NCBI GenBank assembly: GCA_027627225.1
Contig: CM051025.1
Location: 70,654,069-70,718,068, forward strand
From: Congeria kusceri
Taxonomy: Eukaryota; Mollusca; Bivalvia; Myida; Dreissenidae
Length of the DNA stretch: 64,000 bases
Direction of reading: 5' to 3'
Both the position numbers and the translations under genes were made by a program. This document shows, in pieces, positions 46,955-64,000 of the stretch. Under the pieces are notes generated by a model. It did not search any database, was not told the DNA's origin, and worked only from the letters and a program-made list of their open reading frames with translations. Every line of letters begins with the position of its first letter. The first letter of the stretch is position 1.

Positions 46955-47560
46955 TTTTGTATCAATGTTTGCAAAATCGTCATTACGGTCATCTGTATCA
47001 TGTATCATGTTCATTTATCGGTTACCAAAGTACGTCGGCAAATGTTATTTAGCCACGTAAGAGGGACATTAAGAAAAATAATTACTGTTCACGTTAATGT
47101 AACTTATGATTGCAAGCTGTTATAGTATTATTTGTATTAATTGCACATGTGTACTTTCATTTCTCGTGTAGTTTCACTTTTATGATAGGCGACGAAAGTG
47201 TCGAATAAGGCACCAATCGTAAGTGTGATTTATGAAAGCATCATTTTGCTAGTTTTCATTTTAACGTTGATGACATTATCAAGTTTATATTAATTTTTCT
47301 CTCGGTTTTCCATTGTTTAAAACCGCCTTTTCTTAAATGCCTTTAATGTGTGGTTGTTGTACATGTTGTTGTTGTTTGTTGTTGTTGATGTTGTTGTTTA
47401 TCGATTGCGACTGATTCATAACAATGAATTCATGTGTTCCATTGAAGTGTTGGTGCTAGTAGAACTTAAATGATTAACTATTGTGGCACATTGGCATGTC
47501 CTGTGTATTCCATCAAGATGCACTTTAGCCAAAACATATTACTAGTTCAGTATTTATGGA
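46955..47560 (+). other. GMC gene 3'UTR and 3' flank
   Basis: No further coding signal follows the stop at 46954. A possible poly(A) signal, AATAAA, occurs at 47620 inside the adjacent element; none nearer was picked with confidence. A GTTGTTGTT run lies near 47355-47400. Confidence 0.4.
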
Positions 47561-47564
47561 TCTC

Positions 47565-48075
47565 AAAGGGACCTGTGCACAGATTGGCAAATTTCAAAAT
47601 TTTTAACATAGATTCCAAAAATAAATTGTTCTCGTACCTTATATATAAACAAACGAAATAACATGCATGACTAAAAAATATATATTGCATATATCGTTTC
47701 GTTTATGTATAATCATCAATCGAAATGGATACAAATATAAAACGTGTTTAACTTTTTTCATCGGTATTTTGGAAAACACGTGTGTCATTTACATATTGCT
47801 AAACATCCACAACCGGATGTAAAAGTTCAAATAGGCGAGCGGTTAGCGCATGAGATTTATAATCTCAAAGGTCCCGGGTTCGAGTCCCGAAGACAAATTT
47901 AGATTTATAATCTCAAAGGTCCCGAAGGCAAATTTTTTTATTTAACTTTTTTTCTGTATAAAGTTTATATAATATTTGTTTTAGATTACCGGTATTCCAG
48001 ATGCTGTAGCTTTTGCAGTAAAGACTTTTAATGACTTTTTAAAAAAAATAAGAATAATCTGTGAACAAGTCCTTT
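47565..48075 (+). mobile_element. TIR element with central tRNA-like module (copy C, best preserved)
   Basis: The left end is AAAGGGACCTGTGCACAGAT and the right end, as complement, is AAAGGACTTGTTCACAGAT. At the centre (47833-47891) lies GGCGAGCGGTTAGCGC, an arm TGAGA-TTTATAA-TCTCA, and CGGGTTCGAGTCCCG. Part of that arm is repeated just after it (AGATTTATAATCTCAAAGG). No acceptor stem forms. It lies downstream of the GMC gene. Confidence 0.65.
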
Positions 48076-48366
48076 CAAATATCGAAATACATACCAAGTT
48101 GTGTTGACCTTGATATAAGGTGTGATATGTTTATGATATCACTTTATGGCGCTGTCACGTATATATCTAATCATCTTTTGTGTGCCTGGAATACTACACT
48201 TGATTCGTCTGTGCTATCGTATTCCTAAGTAAATATTGCATTAAACATTATGCAAATGCACTCTAGCGTCATTTATTAAAATGGTTGATATGCATACTTT
48301 TCCACGCATCACTAAATATTGCATGTAAATATTTCCGTGTTTATCAGGTCCTTCCGCGCCGAAGCT

Positions 48367-48653
48367 GCATTATGGGAGGACCCGAGATATGTCCCAGCAT
48401 CCCTGCATAATGCTGCATTATGGGAGGACCCGAGATGTGTCCCAGCATCCCTGCCTAACGCTGCATTATGGGAGGACCCGAGATATGTCCCAGCATCCCT
48501 GCCTAATGCTGCATTATGGGAGGACCCGAGATATGTCCCAGCATCCCTGCCTAATGCTGCATTATGGGAGGACCCGAGATATGTCCCAGCATCCCTGCCT
48601 AATGCTGCATTATGGGAGGACCCGAGATATGTCCCAGCATCCCTGCCTAATGT
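48367..48653. repeat. 48 bp tandem repeat, six copies
   Basis: The unit GCATTATGGGAGGACCCGAG-ATATGTCCCAGCATCCCTGC-CTAATGCT repeats with very few changes. Because 48 is divisible by three, several frames on both strands stay open through it. No promoter, splice sites or protein similarity support coding. Confidence 0.9.
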
Positions 48654-48659
48654 TACTAG

Positions 48660-49632
48660 ACACACCGAAAGTTGGGACGAATTTGGAATCATAGCTGCAA
48701 TTTCCAGCTATTTATTTGTTACTGAAGTGTATTTGAATTTTGGCGCGGTCTTGTGATGTGGGGGGAAACTGGAGTACCCGGAGGAAACCTCAAGTGTCCG
48801 GTATGGTGACCACCAACCAAACTCACAGGAGCAGCGTAAAAACGATGCATATTTTTACTATGTTACTATGACTACCGAAAAATCTCGGCCAATATCTCGG
48901 TCAGATAACACGCCTGTACATTGTTCTATTAAATTCTAAGAGTATTATATGAGATACATTTAACTAGCGGCATTACACATCATAAGCAACTGTAAATAGA
49001 AAGTGTAGTTTGGGTGTATCTGAGTTGTTTCATACGTTTAGGGGATAATAAATACAAAATACATGAATAAAACACGCATTTATAAGTAGTAGTAAAGCCT
49101 TCTTTGCAACAAACACAACGGTTTATAACAACACTTAAACTTGGGTCGTATTATCGGAAGATCCGTTCGAAACTAGAAAATAGTCCCAGAAGATAGGTAT
49201 AAGGTAAACAAGAAAGGGATCTTTCACCTAAATGGTATGTGCAAAAATTGGATACCATTTTATATTTAAACTTGAAATGGATATGGAATGTGTTATCATT
49301 TTATAACTTAACTGTGCTTTGAGCTACGTGCAGACCGCAAATTCAGACCAATGCAAAATAAAATGATTTTACCTTATTCAACCAGCCATTTCATACGAGC
49401 ATAATGTTATATTAATACGTGTAATCCCTTTATCAAATACACTTCAAATTCTGACGCGTTATCATTGAATGCCCAATGATATATATCACGGTGTATACAA
49501 GAATAACAGATTAATTCTGATCCATTTCCGACAGATTGCATTTAACAAACGTCTCAGTAAGGCAAGAAAATACTTGTAACATTTAAATTATGGTTCAAAT
49601 TATAAACGTCTTTCTTCAAACATACTTTTCAC
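48660..49632. other. Convergent intergenic region, nothing recognised
   Basis: AT-rich sequence between the plus-strand GMC gene and the minus-strand LRR gene. It probably includes the LRR 3'UTR next to 49632. No gene or mobile element recognised. Confidence 0.45.
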
Positions 49633-57922
<8,290 letters not shown>

Positions 57923-57929
57923 GTCTCCG

Positions 57930-59600
57930 CTGAAACGATAGATATGAAACAGCCTAGTATAATGACTATAAATGTCAATCTACGATATATAAAAAAAACG
58001 TGTTATTATTATAGTTGGGACATACATTTTTTTGTTTTATAATAGCTTATCGTTTTGATATACATTTTAAAACGAAAATTTAACTTCGAAAAGGCCATTA
58101 TGTTTACATTTTTTCCCCTTTCAACGCTTATTAGGTCAAATACATATTTTGTTACGGTATTAGCTCCGTGGAAAAGCCATAGATTGCGTTCATTTTACAA
58201 TAACATATTGCACGAAGTATTGATGTTTTACACACAGTTTACTTACAAAGAACATGTAGTTAGCATGTATATCAGAAATAAAATTTAAATGATTTTGTTT
58301 ATAATCTGGCAATTATTTAGTTTATTTTAGTAACAAACTTACAACTTGAACATTGATAGTAACAAACTTACAACTTTAACATTGAACGACCGCTTTCAGT
58401 GATATTCATTACATCTGATATAAAATAATTCACGGGTGTTTTTGGACGAATAAACTACATGAAATGATTGGTACTTCGTCATAAAACCTTCCTCGAATAC
58501 GGTTAGTAAAGAACTGTGAAGAAACGTAAATGAAAGACAGCAAAAAAAAACATTCCACTTTGATGCCTAGCTATGTGCGCATCTTCCCTTTTAACAACAA
58601 CAATTCCCCCACCTCTCAAAGACAAATATATATTAATTTTTAAATATAACACAATAAACTGAACAACACACCGTTCACTATTCCCCATTGAATCACAAAG
58701 TTAAATATTTGTACGTACGTAGAAAGTTTTATTACTTATACCGAATAAATGTTCCAAACCAAACGTACTGTATGTGTGCCAAGTCCAGTATTACAGCTCA
58801 TGTATATAACGTATTAAAGGGATTAATACGTTTAATCCAGTGTTAAATTCGGTGTTCTTTCTGCGTATGGTAGTCGGGCTATACTTATGAGGTCAAAAGG
58901 ATAACGGATTCTTGGTCAACCGAACGGTGGCCTCTTTAATCAAAATCGACAGGCCATGATCGCGTTTATGTAATCGTTTTTTTGGCAAATCTTTTTCGAA
59001 TATGCCAAAGAGGTGTGCACAGATAAATGACGGCGTCTGTAATCATATTCTTTGCGTGATTTCTTGGGCGTGTTCGAATATAAATAAGCCTATACAAATA
59101 AAACTCTATAAATTGTCAACTTGGCAGTCTGTGAATTCTGAATAGGTCCCTTTCGTATACTCGGACAGCAGTGTGTGTATGTATAGAGAATGTACTCGTG
59201 CGGTACCTCGGCCACCGGTGTTCGAATCGTTGACCCAGCTAGCAGTGGTCAGTGGTCACAATGGCGAACTGGCGGACATGCCGGGGCTACATCCCGGCCA
59301 GCTTGTTCAGTGGTCACCATGGCGGGCTGGCGGACATCCTTAGGTAATGTACTTCCGGCTCCCTCACGACAACATAGCTCATCATGTTCCTATGTTTTAA
59401 AACACACATATATACACAACGGGGGCTGAAAATGTACATTTATTAATTAAACTGGCTGTGCCCCGTTGGAGCCGCCACGATAGAAGCACAACTACGAATA
59501 GTGATTGAGGTTCACGTACGAACATACGTCCTAAAGCTCGTTAAAGAAAACTTAAGTATTTTTTTGTATTAGTAAAATTCATTAAGTATGTGGCAGTTCA
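57930..59600. other. 5' flank of the LRR gene, nothing firm recognised
   Basis: AT-rich. At 59237-59340 a CAGTGGTCACCATGGCGGGC-like block with CTGGCGGACAT occurs twice about 70 bp apart. An open frame at 59190-59429 reads through this and has no protein-like support. Confidence 0.4.
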
Positions 59601-59604
59601 TATA

Positions 59605-59800
59605 TAGGTCATTATGCAGCTATCAACGTTTTCCCCCAGGGTGGGAGCGGCGGGCATATAGGGGACTTAAGACTGCAAGCGATCCCCGACAGGCAGGAAT
59701 TTGACATGCCAAATGATTCTGGGTCCCGGGGAAATAGACTTTGGTCGGACTTTAGATCCCGGTAATATATTCCCCGGGCCATTTATCTCAAATTTTCACT
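59605..59800. mobile_element. Half copy of the 7483-7800 MITE family
   Basis: ATGCAGCTATCAACGTTTTC followed by CCCCAGGGTGGGAGCGGCGG resembles the 7572-7610 end and the GCCGCTCCC stretch near the other end at 7748. A matching inverted right end was not found. Confidence 0.4.
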
Positions 59801-60034
59801 TATGTACAGATTAAGTTAAGATTTCTTAAAGAAACGTGGTAAATACCAATACAGGCATTAGAAATGGCGTCCATATGCATGTGCATCTCAATACTTCAAC
59901 TATAAAAAATACTAGGTTTGGGCGTTTATCCGGAGTCGCCTTCCTAATCCAGAAGTATGTGTATTTTGTAGGACTCGTTAGGCCAAAAAAATAAATGGTT
60001 TGCTTCCGCTTACATATCAAAAAATTAATTAATT

Positions 60035-60105
60035 ATCGCCGTGATATGACTGAAATACTGTTAAACACAGCGAAAACCCAAACAAACAAACAAGAAAACA
60101 AACAG
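60035..60105 (+). mobile_element. Truncated SINE/LINE 3' end with (AAAC)n tail
   Basis: CGCCGTGATATGACTGAAAT-ACTGTTAAACACAGCGAAAACCC then AAACAAACAAAC. Same 3' end as the element at 23336-23605 in the other orientation. Confidence 0.55.
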
Positions 60106-62220
60106 GTAGAAAATTCAAAAGTTGGCTCATGTGTTCCTGTATGGAAATATTGATAATTGTTATACAACTATATTAATATCTTTGTGACAGGTAATCAACG
60201 TCAAGAAAAAACGTCTGGCTTATTAAATGCACGTGCACAGTCATACTGTTCCCGCACAAGCATTACGTTGCAACAACAATCCACTCCAGTGAGTTGCGTA
60301 TATTAACCAAAAAGATGGTGTTTAATTATAGATTTGAAACCGTATATGGATATGTAAGTTGTTTTTATACAAATATATACACAGGAGTGAAACACTTGTT
60401 TGCAATTAACTTATTATTATCTGAATTTTGCATACGTTTAAATTACATAATTACGTTCGCACTTCCTAACAATAACATAGTGATAGGCCTACGACAGCTA
60501 GGCTGCGTTTCAGTATTAACAAAACAGATGAAACCATATATGGGCATGTTAGAGGGTTAAAACTAATAAGGCCGAACTATAAATTGTTTTGTAAGTAAGA
60601 CTGATGCATTTTTTAGTATGATATGCATGATGAATACATTCAATGTTTGTCTGCCACTTTATAAGGTCAGTATTCAGCACGTTGTGGTCGTATTAACTGA
60701 AACAGACTATAGAATTGGTTGGTTCCGCTTACTCAATTACGGGTGTATTGGTCGAACTAAGCGAACGCGGGAAACAGAGAAGAATTCCTGCTTGAGCCAA
60801 GTGAGATTATTGACATTAACGTTAGAATAAATTATCAAAACAGTGCCCAGGGTATTTAACACACATTGGTTATGTTATCGTTTCATCTAGATGTTAAAGC
60901 AGAAACGGTAAGGTGTTATGTATGGTAATTATGTTTAAATGATGTTACAACTCGTATTTGACAAAAAATTATTTTGGATGATCATATTAATCATTATTTC
61001 GGATATAAAATTCTTGAAAATGAAATATTAATGTATACTCTATTCGGATGCAGTCGCGGTACGGACGGAGTCGCGGTACACGATAAACATCATATAGCGG
61101 ACATTTTTTTTCTAAACAAAACCCCACTCTTTTCCCAGACTCGGCTTCTTATCATGAAAACTAAATGAAAATTCATAGAATATTGCTAAAGTACAACGTG
61201 TTTTCTTAAAATTTGCTTGTATATACATTTCAGCTGAGAGTCTCATCCGATTTCAGTGAAGTAATTAGTAGGATATTGTTTTTACTCGCTCGTATGTGCC
61301 AAAGTAGTAGGAGTATTTCCCCATGTGTTTTTAATCAAGTTATTTTCTTTCCGGTAATTAAGGTTTTAATGCCAAAAGGGAAGTTAATATGATATAATTG
61401 TAAATGAAAATGGAGCCAGCCACCCATGTATTCTTGATGAATTGATTTGTTCAGAATAGTTATAATACCCCTGTATTCCTGTAAAATCGGGTATTTTTGT
61501 ATCTGTTTTATAGAGTGTAGTGCAGCCAATAGCCCTAACCCACATGGACAGCGATTTTTAATGCATTTTTGGCATTTATTTCACTTTTGTTTTTGACGAT
61601 TTACGAAAATAGTTTTGCGTAAGTGCGTAAGCCCAGCTACGTGCCTGGTTTTTGCCATTTACGGAAATAGACGAACATGTTCCTACTCAGTCTGTCTGTT
61701 CCTATTCGGTCATCATAGATATTCCTGTTACCACTGATTTGTTTCGCCATATATTTACATGCAGGTTCATGTCATTTATAGAGAATACTAGGTACAGTGG
61801 ATAAAGATAAATAAAGTTAATGTAGTTAATTAAATAAAGTTAATTTAGCGAGGCCTAGAAAATGGTTTAACCTGAACCATGAGCCTTGGCAAATAACATG
61901 AAAAACATAAAATAAGGTCTTTGAAATTCATTTTCATTATATTACGCATGTATTTGCTTATTCCACTGTGTTGAAATATTGCTACGTTTAACCCGAGGGA
62001 TGTTATTTTCACAATGCCGGGTGAGGATGGGATAAAATAAATTCAGGACTGTCTATTTTCTGTTTTTGAAAGGTACTAAGGTTCAGATGGTCCAATTATA
62101 CACTATTTTGTTAAAAATACATAATGATATAATTGACAAAAAAAACAAACAACGGTAATTAAACAGTTATCACATGGGTGTTTCGGGGACAGTAAAAACT
62201 GTTGGTCCTTCGTAACAGGA
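60106..62220. other. Intergenic, no gene recognised
   Basis: AT-rich sequence with no clear exon. Two copies of AGTCGCGGTAC occur 20 bp apart near 61050. The region may hold the promoter and first exon of the gene whose start exon is at 62445. Confidence 0.4.
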
Positions 62221-62384
62221 TGACAGTCATCCCTCCACCTTGGGCCAACGGTTTTGACTCTTCCTGAATCACCCGGTATGTCATCCCGACACTGAGGGCA
62301 AATAGTTTTGACTTTTCCTGAATCACCCGGGATATCATCCCGACACTGAGGGCAAACAGTTTTGACTGTTCCCGAAACAGCCAT
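62215..62384 (-). repeat. 54 bp repeat, three units, open as an 18-residue peptide repeat
   Basis: On the minus strand an ATG at 62384 opens a frame whose 18-residue unit is DSGKVKTICPQCRDDIPG (two good copies, a third diverged). Each good unit keeps CPQC. The frame continues to 62103 with ordinary sequence. The conservation of frame across units is suggestive, but there is no splice or domain support. Confidence 0.5.
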
Positions 62385-62444
62385 GTGTCAACTGTATACT
62401 TTCAATTTGTAAATATTATAATTGCAGATAACTGATAAGCTAAC

Positions 62445-62502
62445 ATGGCAGAGTTAAAAAGTTACAGAGTAAATGGCAACCACACCTACAATACCCCAAA
62501 TG
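62445..62502 (+). CDS. Start exon of an unknown plus-strand gene
   Basis: An acceptor (ATTATAATTGCAG) at 62427 is followed by 17 bp of leader, an ATG in GCTAACATGGCAG, 19 codons (MAELKSYRVNGNHTYNTPN) and a perfect donor AATG|GTAAGT. The exon ends in phase 1. Both borders are strong and the context fits the second exon of a gene with an untranslated first exon. No downstream exon is recognised before the right edge. Too short to assign a family. It is divergent from the LRR gene. Confidence 0.5.
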
Positions 62503-62851
62503 GTAAGTTGAGTATTATTTTTATTCCAATATACTGATGTAATGTCAATTAAGAGCATGTACTATGCTGTGAATTGCCAGTTATACAATTAATCTTTGTT
62601 TTGGAACGAATAATTCTCAAAGACTGTGGTACAGTACAGGTAAAAAACAAAAAAAGTGTATTAATTTAAATAGTGAAGAAACTAATGTTTGAATCTTAGC
62701 AAAACGTTTTAAGTTGTTACTTTTTAACTACCTTGCACGAAAGTTACGCATTGTCCCAAAAATTGATGTACAAAGATGTTAAATTTACCGAATGTTAATT
62801 TCTCATTTGAACATCTTACAAACACATTATTTCATTTTAAGATGATGTTAA

Positions 62852-63530
62852 TGCTAGGTTCACACTATCGTGCGATCCGTCACGAACGCCGCAATTGACC
62901 ACTCGTAGCTGAACTTAGTATTTCTCTGAGATTTCGGGCTTGGATACGATGTGATACGAGTCCATACGTTTTGATACGCTGGGTCTTGATTGGGTCTTGA
63001 TCTAACACGATCATCATGATCGGGTTTCCCGAATTAGGATGTTTTAGTATGTACAAATAAGTTCCGCTACGCTTATCACGAATACATACGAATTCATGAT
63101 CGTGATCGATGGAGATCACGATTGGAGCTACGATTGTCACAGAATGATATAAATACAGCCAGACTGACTATTGATTCATTGTTTCTTCACATCGCAACGC
63201 ATCTTAACAGAGCTTGTTGTTTTTTCTTGTCTATGATCGATCCCGATCACCACGGTTTTGATGCACGATTAGATACAGTTTGTCGCGCTTTGTTAGGATG
63301 CAATTAGATCTGATACGATGATCTTGATGGACCATTGATCGCAGTTGATTGTGTTAATAACAGAGAATTTCTGAACCGTTCAACAAGTTTTTCTACGATT
63401 AACGTGGTTTCCATGACTGACCTCAGGATCTGTTAAGATCTGATAAGATCTATACTATCACCACGATTGGTCCACGATTAAGATCACGATTTCAATCGTG
63501 ACGCGAATCGTGATAGTGGGAACCTAGCAT
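62852..63530. mobile_element. PIF/Harbinger-like MITE with TAA target duplication
   Basis: The left end is TGCTAGGTTCACACTATCGT and the right end, as complement, is TGCTAGGTTCCCACTATC. TAA flanks both sides. The interior is rich in ATCGTGATC-like words and has no coding sequence. A 3 bp TWA duplication and GGTTCACAC-type ends suggest PIF/Harbinger; this is inference. Confidence 0.7.
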
Positions 63531-63740
63531 AACGATGAATGATTGTTTTCAATCAGCAAAATATGGGCAAAGACCAAGTAAATTAACATGTTAAACAAAA
63601 TGTGCCTGCAGAATCTCTGCACACTGTTGATATATTTTGTGCACAAAGAGATTAAAGGTATGATGATTGTTTGTAAGTAGTACAGGCATTGTATTCCTTC
63701 CTTTTCTTTTTTTTTTCCATAATGCTGGATTTAGGGTTAA

Positions 63741-64000
63741 TGCTAGGGCCCTGGGGCGGTATTCGCAATGCTCGGGCCCTGGGGCGGTATTCGCAATGCT
63801 AGGGCCCTGGGGCGGTATTCGCAATGCTCGGGCCCTGGGGCGGTATTCGCAATGCTAGGGCCCTGGGGCGGTATTCGCAATGCTAGGGCCCTGGGGCGGT
63901 ATTCGCAATGCTAGGGCCCTGGGGCGGTATTTGCAATGCTAGGGCCCTGGGGGGGTATTCGCAATGCTAGGGCCCTGGGGCGGTATTCGCAATGCTAGAG
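63741..64000. repeat. 28 bp satellite running off the right edge
   Basis: The unit TGCTAGGGCCCTGGGGCGGT-ATTCGCAA repeats at least nine times. The first four units alternate A and C at TGCT(A/C)GGG, after which only A units occur. GC-rich compared with its surroundings. Confidence 0.9.

Noticed and set aside
47833..47891. Functional tRNA gene (also 21903, 38878, 39517, 42015, 51553)
   Set aside because: A and B boxes are present but no acceptor stem can be paired, and the copies lie in SINEs or TIR elements.
59190..59429. 79-residue open frame with repeated GGHAG/WRTS words
   Set aside because: Made by a short duplicated block; no splice sites or domain.

Overview
The window is nuclear DNA of an animal with short, GC-richer exons spread through AT-rich introns with GT..AG borders. 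The gene families, the dense short mobile elements and the style of the repeats (tRNA-derived SINEs, tandem-core elements, a palindromic MITE with an ACCGGGCTTAA-type end) point to a bivalve mollusc, perhaps a heterodont such as Dreissena or Mya. The species is inference only.

Layout from left to right. 1-262: end of a LINE reverse transcriptase fragment (minus strand) that runs off the edge. 2520-8162 (minus): first four coding exons of an ALDH1-type aldehyde dehydrogenase, with the rest beyond the left edge. 8300-12200: MITEs and a 2.6 kb DNA transposon with long inverted ends. 13526-21544 (minus): a complete nine-exon ankyrin repeat plus SOCS box gene; spliced by hand it gives exactly 406 codons and a stop. 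24062-46954 (plus): a complete eleven-exon GMC flavoprotein oxidoreductase (601 codons), divergent from the ASB-like gene. Its intron 1 holds a 5.8 kb inverted repeat made from a RecQ-helicase-like pseudogene. Its intron 5 holds a separate intronless 271-codon gene between two ~1 kb direct repeats. 49633-57922 (minus): a complete eight-exon type I membrane leucine-rich-repeat protein (367 codons). 58000-64000: mostly repeats, one convincing start exon of an unknown plus-strand gene (62445-62502), a TIR element and a 28 bp satellite running off the right edge.

Three observations stand out. (1) In three different genes (ALDH exon 4, ASB exon 8, LRR exon 3) an intronic minisatellite has a repeat unit that is a copy of that gene's own exon end plus 5' splice site, so each intron begins with an array of extra donor-like sites. 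(2) At least four copies of a ~0.5 kb element with inverted ends starting AAAGGGA carry a tRNA-like pol III module near their centre. (3) Two copies of one Helentron-like family share both ends but carry unrelated tandem-repeat cores.

The genes are ordinary metabolic, ubiquitin-ligase-adaptor and cell-surface genes with no evident shared pathway. Splice joins were checked by reading phase and all close in frame. Everything was read by eye; no alignment or database search was run.
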